Source: Nodosilinea nodulosa PCC 7104 (GTDB taxonomy: Bacteria > Cyanobacteriota > Cyanobacteriia > Phormidesmidales > Phormidesmidaceae). Taken from it: a stretch of 64,000 nucleotides of DNA. The DNA is taken from contig NZ_JH976537.1 in the NCBI RefSeq assembly GCF_000309385.1, positions 268,128-332,127 of the forward strand, read 5' to 3'. The position numbers were made by a program, and so were the translations under genes. The notes under the pieces are model-generated. The model made no database searches. It saw only the letters and a list, made by a program, of their open reading frames with translations, and was not told the DNA's origin. Positions 35,554 through 45,029 of the stretch are shown in pieces (position 1 is the stretch's first letter; each line of letters begins with the position of its first letter).

Positions 35554-36330
35554 CTAAGCTTTAACAAATAGCTCGAAGGGGTAGTCAAAGAAGCCCATGA
35601 AGGTTTTTGGCAGCGCTGTAAAGTTGCCTACCACAGGGGTATATTGCGATTTATACGCCTTCAGGGCCTCTAGCTTCTGGGATTTAACTGGGGCAATAGG
35701 TAGGCTGTAAAGCCCTTGATACTGTTGAGTGGATAAGTCGTTTAGGTTTTCATAGCGCCACAGCGACCAAACCAAATATTGCCAAAGATCCACCGTCAGG
35801 GGTACTTCCTTCAGGGCTGCCTTGACTAGATCGTGGGTGGCAATGTGGTCGTCATGCTGATCTTTGTGGTACGGCACGTAGACCTCGCCGGGCTGCACTG
35901 CCCTTAGCCAGTGGGCCAGCGATTCAACTAGCCGCTGGCGCTGATCCCCCTCTAAACTTCTCAGAGTTGAGTCCTTGGCATCTAAAAAGACGATGTTCGA
36001 GGCTTCAACGCCCAAAACATCCAGGGCGGCTGTTGCTTCCTCCTGGCGCAGGCGAATACATTCCTCTGTCGTCAGCGGCGGGGGTTCTGGGGCACCCCAA
36101 TAGCACAACTGTCCATCGGTCAAAAACACAACCCAAACCGGCACCCCCTGCTGGCGCTTAAGGGCAATCAAACCACCGCAGCCCAGGGTTTCGTCATCTT
36201 GGTGGGGAGAAAAAATAATTGCTGGCTTTTGGGATAGCTGCAGCACTTTCCCTCGCTGACGGAGCTGACGCCGCACCAGCCGTCGCTTGCCGTAGTCTAT
36301 TGCCTTATCTACCGTTGCAAAATTGACCAT
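35554..36330 (-). CDS. PIG-L family deacetylase
   Basis: 258 residues. The metal-binding signature is PAIIFSPHQDDETLGCGG (PHxDDE), with the third ligand His in YHKDQHDDHIATHDLVKAAL. The family removes N-acetyl groups from GlcNAc-containing lipids and sugars. First gene of a glycan cluster: the next four supported genes on this strand are glycosyltransferases and an acetyltransferase. No signal peptide, so it acts in the cytoplasm, probably on a glycan precursor. Confidence 0.88.
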   Translation of the reverse strand: MVNFATVDKAIDYGKRRLVRRQLRQRGKVLQLSQKPAIIFSPHQDDETLGCGGLIALKRQQGVPVWVVFLTDGQLCYWGAPEPPPLTTEECIRLRQEEATAALDVLGVEASNIVFLDAKDSTLRSLEGDQRQRLVESLAHWLRAVQPGEVYVPYHKDQHDDHIATHDLVKAALKEVPLTVDLWQYLVWSLWRYENLNDLSTQQYQGLYSLPIAPVKSQKLEALKAYKSQYTPVVGNFTALPKTFMGFFDYPFELFVKA

Positions 36331-36442
36331 GGTGATTGCTCTTCAGTAAGGTTGCTGGACCAAGGGGATGGGCAGGTTTTGCCATAACTATGGGCCTAGA
36401 CTAGTGACCTGTCAGGCTTAAATCTGTAGTTTGGGTGAAGCG

Positions 36443-37339
36443 CTAGGCTTGATACACTGCCGACCTGGCGGTGGGTTGCTGCCTGCCATCAGGAGGTTGG
36501 AGCAGCGCCCGAAGCACACCCATATGCCAACCTATGCGCCAAAAGCAACTGATGTTTTGGATATCTACCAGACTCCGGAGAACCCAGAGAGGCAACAGCA
36601 CCAGGCGCGGCCCCACGCCGTGAAACTGCATACCTTTCTCTCTGTACTTGAGGTAAATTTTACCCATCCCGTTTCCCCAGGCGTAGGCTTTGCGATAGGT
36701 GGACCGTCGGGCTTCGAAAAATCCTTTGGGTGTAGGAGATGCGTTGCGCACGTGGACGACCGCATCGGGCACAAAGGTGAGTTCAACTCCAGTGAGCTGA
36801 ACGCGAACGCAAAATTCTGCATCTTCGAGATGGGTAAAAGCTTCGTCAAACCCCCCGACCCGCTCGTATAGCTGCCGTTGAATGGCCAGACCTCCGGCTC
36901 CGGCAAAGGGCAAAAAGGGAATTCTAAACTGCTGTAGTCCTTGGTCTTGATTTTGCCCGTCGATTTGATCTCCCGGATTAAGCCGCGCGCAGTCAAATCG
37001 GCAGGCCAGAAAGCTTTTGCTGACAAAGGCCTGAGCCAAAGCCTGGAGCCATCCCGCAGCTACGACGTCATCGGCATCACAAAAGGCAATGTAGTCTCCA
37101 GTGGCGGCTTTTACACCGACGTTGCGGGCGTGGCCAGCGCCTTGTCGATCGGAGGCATCGACAATTTTAAGGGGCAGGCGAGCGCTGTACTGCCTGACGA
37201 TATCTAGAGTGGCATCGGTTGAGCCGTTGTCTGCGATGATAACCTCCCAGGGGGGGGTGGTTTGCTGAATTAGTGCCTCAAGCTGCTGGTCGATAGTCGC
37301 AGCGGCATTTAAGCACGGAATTACAACGCTGAGCATCAT
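36443..37339 (-). CDS. GT2 family glycosyltransferase, paralogue 1
   Basis: GT-A fold enzyme. Starts LSVVIPCLNAAATIDQQLEALIQQTTPPWEVIIADNGSTDATL, with the metal-binding DxD as FCDADDVV, then GGFDEAFTHLEDAEFCVRVQLTG, containing the catalytic-base region ED. About 300 residues from the ATG I chose; a longer in-frame start would add 40 residues with no similarity to the family. The C-terminal part (YLKYREKGMQFHGVGPRLVLLPLWVLRSL) aligns with the other two GT2 genes of the cluster, so all three are paralogues; this one is the most diverged. Confidence 0.9.
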   Translation of the reverse strand: MMLSVVIPCLNAAATIDQQLEALIQQTTPPWEVIIADNGSTDATLDIVRQYSARLPLKIVDASDRQGAGHARNVGVKAATGDYIAFCDADDVVAAGWLQALAQAFVSKSFLACRFDCARLNPGDQIDGQNQDQGLQQFRIPFLPFAGAGGLAIQRQLYERVGGFDEAFTHLEDAEFCVRVQLTGVELTFVPDAVVHVRNASPTPKGFFEARRSTYRKAYAWGNGMGKIYLKYREKGMQFHGVGPRLVLLPLWVLRSLVDIQNISCFWRIGWHMGVLRALLQPPDGRQQPTARSAVYQA

Positions 37340-37684
37340 AAAAGCCCCTTGCAAGGCGCCTAAAGGTGGTCTTTTAACTGAACGGAACGCCAGGCCTAGG
37401 CTTTGCAGCGATCGGGTTTGGCGCCGAAAAACAGCGGCCTCCACACCTGGCGGAAGCCACAAGTCAAAGGGAAAAACTGTGTTTGCTGTTACCTAATAGG
37501 TATAGTTCACCCGTCATGAAGCAGCTATCCCTTGGACCGGGGTTTTACAGATTTAGCAGGCGCAATAAAAATCGGGTGTAGGACATGTACACCCGATCCA
37601 AAAAATGTTATCATTCCGCTCTTTGTTTTTTCGGAGAGATGCTTTCCTAAGTGATGTTTAACAAACGCTCTCTCCAGGTATAGT

Positions 37685-38536
37685 CTAGGACGCCTTGAGT
37701 AGTCGATTGACCACTCCCATGTGCCAGCCCAAGCGCCAGAGACTGTGACTAGACCTAAATCCGGATCCTATAAACCGCAGCATCCAGAGGGGAATCAGCA
37801 CCAGACGCGGTGCTATTCCGTGGAGCTGCATACCCTTTTCGCGGTAGCGCAGGTATAGGGTGGCAAGCCCGTAGCCCCAATTGTGAGCTTTGTGAAAGGT
37901 CGACCGCTGGGACTCTATAAATGACTGCTCAGTACCCGTACCGTGGCGGTAGTGCACTACCGCATCCGGTACAAAGACTAGGGTATGGCCAGCCATCTGT
38001 ACGCGAATACAGTAGTCGGCGTCCTCTAGGTGTGGGATGGTTTCATCAAACCCTCCCACAGCGTCGTGGATATCTTTGCGAATGGCCAGTGCGCAGCCTC
38101 CGGCAAAGGGATAAAAAGGCGTTCTAAAGTTTTGCAGGCCCTCGCTCTCTGGGGTATTGACAGCGCCCGAATTGAGCATTTCGTTGTCAGCACGGCAGGC
38201 TAGAAAATCGGAACGGGTGAAGGCTTGCCCCAGTGCCTCCAGCCATCCTTGATCGACGACGTCATCGGCGTCGCAAAAGGCTAGGTAGACGCCGGAGGCA
38301 GCTCTAGCCCCCGCGTTGCGGGCGTGGGAAGCGCCCTTGACCCTAGCGGCATCGATTACCGTTAGGCGGGGCAGGCGATCGCGGTACTGTTCAACTACAG
38401 CAAGACTATTGTCGGTGGAGCCATTATCAGCCACGATCACTTCATAGGGGGCGACGGTTTGCTTTGTCAAAGCCTCAAGCTGTTGATCAATTACCGCTCC
38501 AGCATTAATACAAGGAATAACAACGCTTATTTTCAT
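37685..38536 (-). CDS. GT2 family glycosyltransferase, paralogue 2
   Basis: 283 residues with SVVIPCINAGAVIDQQLEAL, VIVADNGSTDNS, the DxD motif in AFCDADDVVD and FDETIPHLEDADYCIRVQ. The C-terminal half contains a membrane-associated region (PRLVLIPLWMLRFIGSGF). From about residue 135 on it is nearly identical, at the DNA level too, to paralogue 3 (40256-41107), while the N-terminal half differs at about one residue in three. That mosaic pattern suggests the 3' halves were homogenised by recombination while the donor/acceptor-binding half was free to diverge. Confidence 0.92.
   Translation of the reverse strand: MKISVVIPCINAGAVIDQQLEALTKQTVAPYEVIVADNGSTDNSLAVVEQYRDRLPRLTVIDAARVKGASHARNAGARAASGVYLAFCDADDVVDQGWLEALGQAFTRSDFLACRADNEMLNSGAVNTPESEGLQNFRTPFYPFAGGCALAIRKDIHDAVGGFDETIPHLEDADYCIRVQMAGHTLVFVPDAVVHYRHGTGTEQSFIESQRSTFHKAHNWGYGLATLYLRYREKGMQLHGIAPRLVLIPLWMLRFIGSGFRSSHSLWRLGWHMGVVNRLLKAS
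37704..38130. repeat. Near-identical 0.43-kb direct repeat, copy 1 (copy 2 at about 40272-40700)
   Basis: The 3' halves of GT2 paralogues 2 and 3 match almost base for base over about 425 bp, with only scattered single-base differences, then similarity drops sharply toward the 5' halves. The repeats are in direct orientation 2.57 kb apart, so recombination between them would delete the acetyltransferase gene and intervening DNA. Confidence 0.88.
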
Positions 38537-38649
38537 AATGACAACTCAAGATAAATAAATAACCTACGATCGCGGTGCTCTCCGTTTATAATTCGTCGCT
38601 CCATGCACTACGTTTAGGGCAATAAGCAGCAAATCCATCAAGTCAAAGC

Positions 38650-39330
38650 TTAAGCATCTCCGCTCATCTCTTTACCAAAAGCTCTTGAATAAAGTTGCTC
38701 TTGAATAAAGTTTCCGTTTTCATCTGTCTTGCGCCATCGCTGGGTCATAAAATCATAGCGTTTGACTACGCGTGCGGGAGTTCCGACAGCAACAGAGTAA
38801 TCAGGAATACTCTTTGTCAAGACACTGTTAGCACCCACAACACAGTGTTTTCCAACAGTAACAGGACCGTATATACAGACGTTCTCACCAATCCAACTAT
38901 CATCTCCGATATTAATTTCACCAAGAACTAGTAACTCGTTATCCCTAATTGCGCAATCAATATTTCGGTAATCATGCAAGTTGTCCGATAGATAGCATCG
39001 ATCGGCAATCAATACGCCTTTCCCAATCTCAACTCGATTACACGCCACAATGTGGCAGGCATTACCAACGTAGGTAGCATCGCCAATTAGAATTTCAGGT
39101 GTAAAATGTTGATCACCATAGTGATTATTACCAAACAACCAGCCATTCCAGGCAATATATACATTTTCCCCTAGGGTTATATATTTTCCTCCAGAAACTT
39201 TTAAAGGCCACTCCACTCGGCTACCCGGTCCTACTGACTTAAACTTTGTGAGTAAGGCGGCAGAGCGGATTCTATTGAACACACTATGGAACAACAAGAA
39301 AGTCTTACCTAGAATGTTAAAAATAGCCAT
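38650..39330 (-). CDS. Left-handed beta-helix (hexapeptide) acyltransferase
   Basis: 226 residues. The body shows the hexapeptide rhythm [LIV]-G-x4 (KYITLGENVYIAWNGWLFG, PEILIGDATYVGNACHIVACNRVEIGKGVLIADRCYLSDNLHDY, GEINIGDDSWIGENVCIYGPVTVGKHCVVGANSVLTKSIPDYSVAVGTPARVVKRYD). This matches the CapG/WbbJ/MaeB-type sugar O-acetyltransferases, which acetylate surface polysaccharides. The catalytic His is probably the one in NNHYG or NLHDY. The gene is AT-rich compared with the window average and sits between GT2 genes, consistent with a transferred glycan cassette. Confidence 0.9.
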   Translation of the reverse strand: MAIFNILGKTFLLFHSVFNRIRSAALLTKFKSVGPGSRVEWPLKVSGGKYITLGENVYIAWNGWLFGNNHYGDQHFTPEILIGDATYVGNACHIVACNRVEIGKGVLIADRCYLSDNLHDYRNIDCAIRDNELLVLGEINIGDDSWIGENVCIYGPVTVGKHCVVGANSVLTKSIPDYSVAVGTPARVVKRYDFMTQRWRKTDENGNFIQEQLYSRAFGKEMSGDA

Positions 39331-40255
39331 TTTTCTTTCAGTATTGGCAGCAAAGATTCCGTATTTCAGGTGCAGGAAATGCCATTCCTAAGCACTCAAT
39401 GCCTAGAAAACATGATGACTCTAGCAAAGTCACTTTGAGAGAGTTCTATGCGGCAGTTTTTCTAACTCACCACACGGGTTGAACTTCTCTTGGTTTGCCG
39501 GATGCCTTTTCTTTCTAATTAGTAAATCAAGCCTTCATTGACCAACCCAAGTTTGAATCAATAAATAGGTAAACCTAGGGAAAGTCCTACGCTAGAAGAA
39601 ATGATTTAAAAATGCTCTGAAACACCCCGATGAGCCTTTAGGGGTAGCGTGAGCAGACCATTCTAAAGTTTCAAAGCCCAGTGCTTTTACATAAACTATG
39701 ATGGACTAGATTTCAATCAAGTCCAAACAGAATGCTAAAGCATCGACTTGATTTCCCGGAAAGATAAAGCTTAAGCTAAAATTCTTAGATGCCTAGAATT
39801 ATTTAGGGGGGACTCAGTAGTGAAAAGGCTTGAAATGAAAGTGTGCCGATATTTACAACGTACTTGCTTCTCATGCCAGATAGCCCTGCCAACTCAACCG
39901 ACTTAAGTTTCTCAATAATAAAACTTGGCATCAAACCTGCCGGAACTTTGCTATTGCCCGTAGAGACCGGGGAAACACAAGTCGCTATGGGGGACTAATC
40001 AAGCTAGAGGCGGGCGAGACGTGAAACATGCGTCTTCTCTACTAAATCTCAAAAGATGATTACATCTGTCTAAGATAGTAGCGTTAGCAATTGTATCCTT
40101 TTATAAATCTTATATGAAGCAAAAGAGCTTGTAGTAATGATTTTCTAAAGTTGACTGCGACAATATCTCTTGCAGAACAAGGCCTACTTCACGGCACCCT
40201 GCCCCTTTTGAACTATTTTCTAACGAGGAGAACTAGCCCTTCTGGCGGCATTGAG
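39331..40255. other. Long AT-rich non-coding stretch inside the glycan cluster
   Basis: 925 bp with no frame of convincing length on either strand, no tRNA, and no terminal inverted repeats that I can see. Composition is AT-rich like the flanking acetyltransferase gene. It may be the remains of a gene lost when the GT2 paralogues recombined. Confidence 0.45.
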
Positions 40256-41107
40256 CTACAGCCCGGCAAGCAACCGATTGACCACTCCCATGTGCCAGCC
40301 CAAGCGCCAAAGACTGTGACTAGACCTAAATCCGGATCCTATAAACCGCAGCATCCAGAGGGGAATCAGCACCAGACGCGGCGCTATTCCGTGAAGCTGC
40401 ATACCCTTTTCGCGGTAGCGCAGGTATAGGGTGGCAAGCCCGTAGCCCCAATTGTGGGCTTTGTGAAAGGTCAACCGCTGGGACTCTATAAATGACTGCT
40501 CAGTACCCGTACCGTGGCGGTAGTGCACTACCGCATCCGGTACGAAGACCAGCGTATGGCCAGCCATCTGCACGCGAATGCAGTAGTCGGCGTCCTCTAG
40601 GTGTGGGATGGTTTCATCAAACCCTCCCACAGCGTCGTGGACATCTTTGCGAATAGCCAGTGCACAACCCCCAGCAAAGGGATAAAAGGGCGTTCTAAAC
40701 TTTTGTAGCCCTTGATTCTCGGGGGTATTTACACCATTTTTGTTGAGCTTTTTATGGTCAATGCAGCAGGCTAAGAAGCTGTGGTCGACAAAGGCGCGGC
40801 CCAGAGCTTCAACCCATTCTTCGTCGACCTCGTCATCGGCATCGCAAAAGGCCAGGTATTCTCCAGTGGCCGCCTTAGCTCCTACGTTGCGGGCGTAGGA
40901 GGCCATTTGTACCCCTGTGGCATCGATAAGCTTGAGTCCTGGCAGGCGATCGCGGTACTGTTCTACAACGGCGCGACTGTTGTCGGTGGAGCCATTGTCG
41001 GCCACAATCACCTCGTAGGGGGCCAAAGTTTGTTTAGTTAGAGCCTCTAGCTGCTGCCCGATGAGCGGAGCTTCATTAAAGCAGGGAATAACAACGCTTA
41101 TTTTCAT
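40256..41107 (-). CDS. GT2 family glycosyltransferase, paralogue 3
   Basis: 283 residues, same architecture as paralogue 2: SVVIPCFNEAPLIGQQLEALTKQT, DxD in AFCDADDEVDEEW and FDETIPHLEDADYCIRVQMAG. The N-terminal 135 residues differ from paralogue 2 in the region expected to contact the acceptor (for example CCIDHKKLNKNG against CRADNEMLNSG), and the rest is nearly identical. Probably adds a sugar of the same surface polymer with a different acceptor preference (inference). First gene of the cluster in transcription order. Confidence 0.92.
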   Translation of the reverse strand: MKISVVIPCFNEAPLIGQQLEALTKQTLAPYEVIVADNGSTDNSRAVVEQYRDRLPGLKLIDATGVQMASYARNVGAKAATGEYLAFCDADDEVDEEWVEALGRAFVDHSFLACCIDHKKLNKNGVNTPENQGLQKFRTPFYPFAGGCALAIRKDVHDAVGGFDETIPHLEDADYCIRVQMAGHTLVFVPDAVVHYRHGTGTEQSFIESQRLTFHKAHNWGYGLATLYLRYREKGMQLHGIAPRLVLIPLWMLRFIGSGFRSSHSLWRLGWHMGVVNRLLAGL

Positions 41108-41515
41108 AGTGTCAATTGTTTAGGGGAATACAGGTAGGTGTCCTGCGATCGCAGGACTCTGTCATTTACAATCATCTTTCTAAATATCTTTGGTTAGGCC
41201 CGTAGGGAAATAGCAAGGCTTGGTGTAACTATCGGCACTCAGTGACCAATCGTAGCCCTGGGCTACCATAGACCCTATCAGTCGGAAGATAGAGATTTCT
41301 AGGCCCATTCTTTCAAGACATCTCACGGTTTTAAGGATCCATAGGGCAGAAAAACCAGATGCTCACAGCATAGCTATCCAAGCAGGCTTCATAGAGATCT
41401 TTCTATAGAGTCTCTATGAAGATTAGGCCATTTGTAAGCACACCCACAGGAACCTTACTGGAAATCGCTCCGAATGACTATGACGCTTTACACAATCTGC
41501 GGTACTGGCTGTGGC
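41108..41515. other. Intergenic, no gene seen
   Basis: About 400 bp upstream of GT2 paralogue 3 and downstream of the DUF309 gene, both on the minus strand. The inverted repeat ATAGAGATCTTTCTATAGAGTCTCTAT-like sequence near 41391-41417 could be a terminator for the DUF309 gene or an operator. Nothing else noticed. Confidence 0.4.
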
Positions 41516-41992
41516 CTAAGCCTGACTTTGGCCATAGAGATACAGGGCAGGTAGAGGGTGATCGGCTCCGGCGATCACAACTACAGGATTTGAATCATCA
41601 CCCTCTGGCGGTTTGCCCTGGGCTTGGACTACTGCATCTGCCACCTCCTGAACGCGATCGGGACCAGTTTGGTGCAGGACTGTTAACCAGGCCCAGCCGC
41701 AGTCCACCAGGCGAGCGATATCTACTCCAGCATAGGCTGGCTCAAAAGGACGCAGTCGATTTACCCCCTCTCCCAGGAGAATAGACGCTCCCTGCCAGTT
41801 GTGGTTTCCCAGGTGGTACAGCCCTACGGCAATTTGCAAAATACCCTGATAAAACGGCTTCTCTAAGGTGTTAGCCTCCATCCAGATTGATTCGAGCACG
41901 TCATGGCAGCGGTAATATTCGCCCTGATTAAACAGAGCAATGCCCTCTTCCAGGCGGGGATCAACACTTTCGGTAGAGCTATAAGTGGCCAT
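41516..41992 (-). CDS. DUF309 domain protein
   Basis: 158 residues. The core ALFNQGEYYRCHDVLESIWMEANTLEKPFYQGILQIAVGLYHLGNHNWQGASILLGEG is the DUF309 signature: a helical bundle with conserved E-x-W and H residues. The family is found in cyanobacteria, plastids and some other bacteria, with no firm function. Divergent from glmM with only 76 bp between the starts, so they share a promoter region. Confidence 0.88.
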   Translation of the reverse strand: MATYSSTESVDPRLEEGIALFNQGEYYRCHDVLESIWMEANTLEKPFYQGILQIAVGLYHLGNHNWQGASILLGEGVNRLRPFEPAYAGVDIARLVDCGWAWLTVLHQTGPDRVQEVADAVVQAQGKPPEGDDSNPVVVIAGADHPLPALYLYGQSQA

Positions 41993-42068
41993 ACAAATGG
42001 CGGAACTGGCCTAGGGGGATAGTTCCATCCTAAGGCAGAGGTGCTATCCTCCACTGTGAGTGTGAGGT

Positions 42069-43553
42069 GTGAGGAAAATTACTATGGTTAGTTCTCCGGT
42101 AAGACCCACGGGCACGGCACCCCTGGAGCAGCAAAACGACAACAACTCCACAGCGACTGAGCCATTTGTCCAGGGTTTGGCCGCAATGTCACTGCCCCCT
42201 GGACCGCTGTTTGGTACTGACGGCATTCGCGGCAGAGCGGGCGATCTGCTGACTGCTCCGCTGGCCATGGAAATTGGCTACTGGGCCGGGCAGGTCATGC
42301 AGGCCCAGGGGCTGGCCGACGGGCCTATCATTTTGGGTCAAGACTCTCGCACCTCGGGGCATATGTTGGCTACAGCCCTATCGGCGGGCCTAACGTCCGC
42401 TGGTCTGGATGTCTGGCACATTGGGCTGTGTCCGACCCCGGCCGTGGCCTACCTGGCGGAGTCTTGCCAGGCCCTGGGGGGCATTATGATTTCGGCCAGC
42501 CACAACCCCCCGGCTGACAACGGCATCAAGTTTTTTGGCGGCGACGGCACCAAGCTATCGAGTACTGTGCAGGCAACTATCGAAGCGGCCCTGCGGGGAC
42601 AGGGGACAGCGATGGCGGCCAGCACCTGGGGCCAGTGCTACTATCGGCCCGAGTTGGTGAACCGCTATGCCAGCTTTTTGCACGAGCCTCTCCAGCCCGG
42701 TCTTGACCTAGCGGGCATGAGGGTAGTGCTGGATATGGCCTGGGGATCGGCTACTCGACTGGCCGAGCAGGTGTTTATGGAAGCTGGGGCCGAGGTGATT
42801 GCTTTGCACGGTGCCCCCGACGGCGATCGCATTAACGTAGACTGCGGCTCGACCCACCTGGAACCGCTCAAGGCTGCGATCGCGCTGCACCAGGCCGACC
42901 TGGGTTTTGCCTTCGACGGCGATGCCGACCGGGTGATGGCAGTCGATGCCCAGGGCCGCGTGGTCGATGGCGACTACATTCTTTATTTTTGGGGCAAGCG
43001 CCTGCAAGAGCAGGGGCGGCTGCCTAACCACACCCTGATCTCGACGGTAATGGCCAACCTGGGCTTTGAGCGAGCCTGGGAAAAGCTGGGCGGCACCCTG
43101 GTGCGTACCCAGGTGGGCGATCAGCATGTCTACAGCGAGATGGTCAGTCGCGGGGCCAAGCTGGGCGGTGAGCAGTCGGGCCACATTCTCTGCCACCACT
43201 ACAGCCTCACGGGCGACGGCATTCTCACGGCTTTGCACCTGGCGACCCTGGTGCAAAGCCTGGGTGGGTCGCTGGCGGCTTTAGTAGATGACAGCTTTCG
43301 GACCTATCCCCAAAAACTCCAGAACGTGAAAGTGGTCGATCGCGATCGCCGCCTCCACTGGCAAGACTGCGCCCCGGTGTGCCAGGCCGTTGATGCGGCT
43401 GAGCAGGCCATGGGCGACGAAGGCCGGGTGCTGGTGCGCCCCTCCGGCACCGAGCCGGTGATTCGGGTGATGGTTGAAGCCATTGATGCAGGTCTAGTCG
43501 ATCGCTGGACCCAGCACATCGTGCAAGCGGTCACTCAGCATCTAGCCGTGTAG
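42069..43553 (+). CDS. glmM: Phosphoglucosamine mutase
   Basis: Converts glucosamine-6-phosphate to glucosamine-1-phosphate for cell-wall and LPS precursors. It has the alpha-D-phosphohexomutase motifs: [12 protein letters not shown] (residues 48-58), the phospho-serine Ser144 in [13 protein letters not shown], metal-binding [24 protein letters not shown] (sugar-binding) and [13 protein letters not shown] (phosphate-binding). The N terminus is about 40 residues longer than E. coli GlmM. Starts are GTG at 42069 or the ATG five codons later. A strong hairpin 62 bp after the stop probably ends the transcript. Confidence 0.95.
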   Translation: MRKITMVSSPVRPTGTAPLEQQNDNNSTATEPFVQGLAAMSLPPGPLFGTDGIRGRAGDLLTAPLAMEIGYWAGQVMQAQGLADGPIILGQDSRTSGHMLATALSAGLTSAGLDVWHIGLCPTPAVAYLAESCQALGGIMISASHNPPADNGIKFFGGDGTKLSSTVQATIEAALRGQGTAMAASTWGQCYYRPELVNRYASFLHEPLQPGLDLAGMRVVLDMAWGSATRLAEQVFMEAGAEVIALHGAPDGDRINVDCGSTHLEPLKAAIALHQADLGFAFDGDADRVMAVDAQGRVVDGDYILYFWGKRLQEQGRLPNHTLISTVMANLGFERAWEKLGGTLVRTQVGDQHVYSEMVSRGAKLGGEQSGHILCHHYSLTGDGILTALHLATLVQSLGGSLAALVDDSFRTYPQKLQNVKVVDRDRRLHWQDCAPVCQAVDAAEQAMGDEGRVLVRPSGTEPVIRVMVEAIDAGLVDRWTQHIVQAVTQHLAV

Positions 43554-43614
43554 AAGTAACACCTGAAAAACCGGTATAGCGCCGGGGATTTGGTCAAATT
43601 TACTCGCCACTATG

Positions 43615-43655
43615 GGGGCAGATAGCGGGAAATACGTTTCCTGGCTATCTGTCCC
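43615..43655. terminator. Strong hairpin downstream of glmM
   Basis: GGGGCAGATAGC (43615-43626) pairs with GCTATCTGTCCC (43644-43655) with one mismatch, and the inner GGAAA/TTTCC extends the stem. It lies between the glmM stop and the next start. There is no clear T-run after it, so termination is likely but not certain; it could also be a small repeat. Confidence 0.5.
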
Positions 43656-43676
43656 TATTGCATTTGGAGCCCGGTG

Positions 43677-44441
43677 ATGATGGCGAGCTTGCTCAGTTTG
43701 GTGCTGGTGATAATTTTGCTGGGCATGTTTGGCCTGGCTCAGTGGTGGCAAATTCCGGTAGGTAACTTTGCCGACTGGGTGGTGGGCCTGGCCAGTTTTG
43801 GCTGGCTGCTGACGCTGACCACCATACCCTGGAATATCTACTTTGAGGCTAAAGAGGCGATCAGCGAAGCGGCTCTGTCGGCGGAAAACGGTATTGCGGT
43901 GGACGATCGCCAGGTGGGCTACGTGCGATCGCTGGCCCGCTGGTCGCTGCGCCTGGTGCTAGCCCTGCACCTGATCACCGCCCTGGGGCTCTATCTGCTC
44001 GCCAGCACGGGCGTTAGCCAACTGGGCTACTGGGGCTCTGCCGCCGCTCTACTGCTCAGCGGCCTGCGCCCCGCAGTTCGCACCTACCAGTACTTCGCCG
44101 CCCGCATTGCCGCCATTCAGCAGCAGTTTACGTACCCGCGCGAAGATGTGGTGTGGCTGCGCGATCGCCTCACCCAGGCCGAAAGCCAGATCAAAACCCT
44201 GACCGCTCAGCTCGACACCGATGACCCCGCCTCATGGGCCGCCACCGAGCAGCGCCAGCGCCAGGCCCTGCGGCAGGATCTCACGGCTCTCGCTACGGAA
44301 GTCACAACGCTGGTAGCAACCAACCAGGCGGAGCACCAGCGGCTCGCGCTGGAGGGGCAGCAGGCGATCGCCCAGCTCAGCGCCGACGGCCAGTTCCTAG
44401 AACACGTCCGCGAGATCATTCGCTTCTTCAAAGCGGCGTAG
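43677..44441 (+). CDS. Membrane protein with C-terminal coiled coil
   Basis: About 254 residues. Four hydrophobic segments (about 3-22, 33-52, 94-112 and 120-138), then a long cytoplasmic helical tail (about 150-250) rich in Gln, Ala, Leu and Arg, predicted as a coiled coil. I recognise no named family. Two ATG codons follow a GTG at the 5' end; I use the first ATG. No operon partners in close proximity. A structural or envelope-associated role is possible; no function assigned. Confidence 0.65.
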   Translation: MMASLLSLVLVIILLGMFGLAQWWQIPVGNFADWVVGLASFGWLLTLTTIPWNIYFEAKEAISEAALSAENGIAVDDRQVGYVRSLARWSLRLVLALHLITALGLYLLASTGVSQLGYWGSAAALLLSGLRPAVRTYQYFAARIAAIQQQFTYPREDVVWLRDRLTQAESQIKTLTAQLDTDDPASWAATEQRQRQALRQDLTALATEVTTLVATNQAEHQRLALEGQQAIAQLSADGQFLEHVREIIRFFKAA

Positions 44442-44549
44442 GAGGGTGGGAAGGTGGATGAATTGAGTGTTTGCCAAGGTTAGCTTGTCAGTTCAAAGTG
44501 TAAAATTCAAAGTTCAAAAATAGGAGGCTGATCAACATTTTTGAATTTT

Positions 44550-44924
44550 TCATTTTGAACTCTTCCCCCTCTCCTTCGCACTCACCACAATCTTCGACAT
44601 CACCCTTACCAACTCTTCCGACTCATCAATCAGTCCTGTCAATCTCGCCTCTGTTACCAAGTCCGTTGCCACCAGTAAGCGTAGCCAGTAGCGAGTCTCT
44701 CGCAGCTCCTTCAGCGCAATCTCCATCTTGTGAATAAAATCTGCCCGACTCTGCCCTGCCTGAGCCTCCTCCACATTCGCTCCCACCGATGTACCTGACC
44801 GAATCAACTGTCTCACCAACGGCTGATTAATAACTGACATCGTCCCTAATGTCTGGCACAGTTTCACGATCCGCACCGCAAACTCAAACGTCCGCTCTGT
44901 AATCGGCCTTGTCACCTGAACCAT
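44550..44924 (-). CDS. Four-helix bundle protein (S23 / IVS family)
   Basis: 124 residues matching the 23S-rRNA-intervening-sequence protein family: RTFEFAVRIVKLCQTLG, QPLVRQLIRSGTSVGANVEEAQAGQSRADFIHKMEIALKELRETRYWLRLL and LIDESEELVRVMSKIVVSAKER. These form a homo-oligomer of four-helix bundles, basic on one face. They occur both inside rRNA insertions and, as here, as free-standing genes; the role outside rRNA is unknown. I start at MVQVTRP; the longer frame begins in repeat-like TTGAATTTTGAA sequence. Short inverted TTCAAAATT-type repeats flank the gene on both sides, hinting that it moves as a small cassette. Confidence 0.85.
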   Translation of the reverse strand: MVQVTRPITERTFEFAVRIVKLCQTLGTMSVINQPLVRQLIRSGTSVGANVEEAQAGQSRADFIHKMEIALKELRETRYWLRLLVATDLVTEARLTGLIDESEELVRVMSKIVVSAKERGKSSK

Positions 44925-45029
44925 TTTGAACCTTGAATTTTGAATTTTGAACTCCCCACCTCTGAATGCCCCTCCACCGCCCCTCGTCAACATCCGCTAT
45001 AGTGATCTTCCAGTCCACCACAGCACACC

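Noticed and set aside
41416..41784. 122-codon plus-strand frame
   Set aside because: Overlaps the DUF309 gene on the other strand over most of its length and has no recognisable motif.
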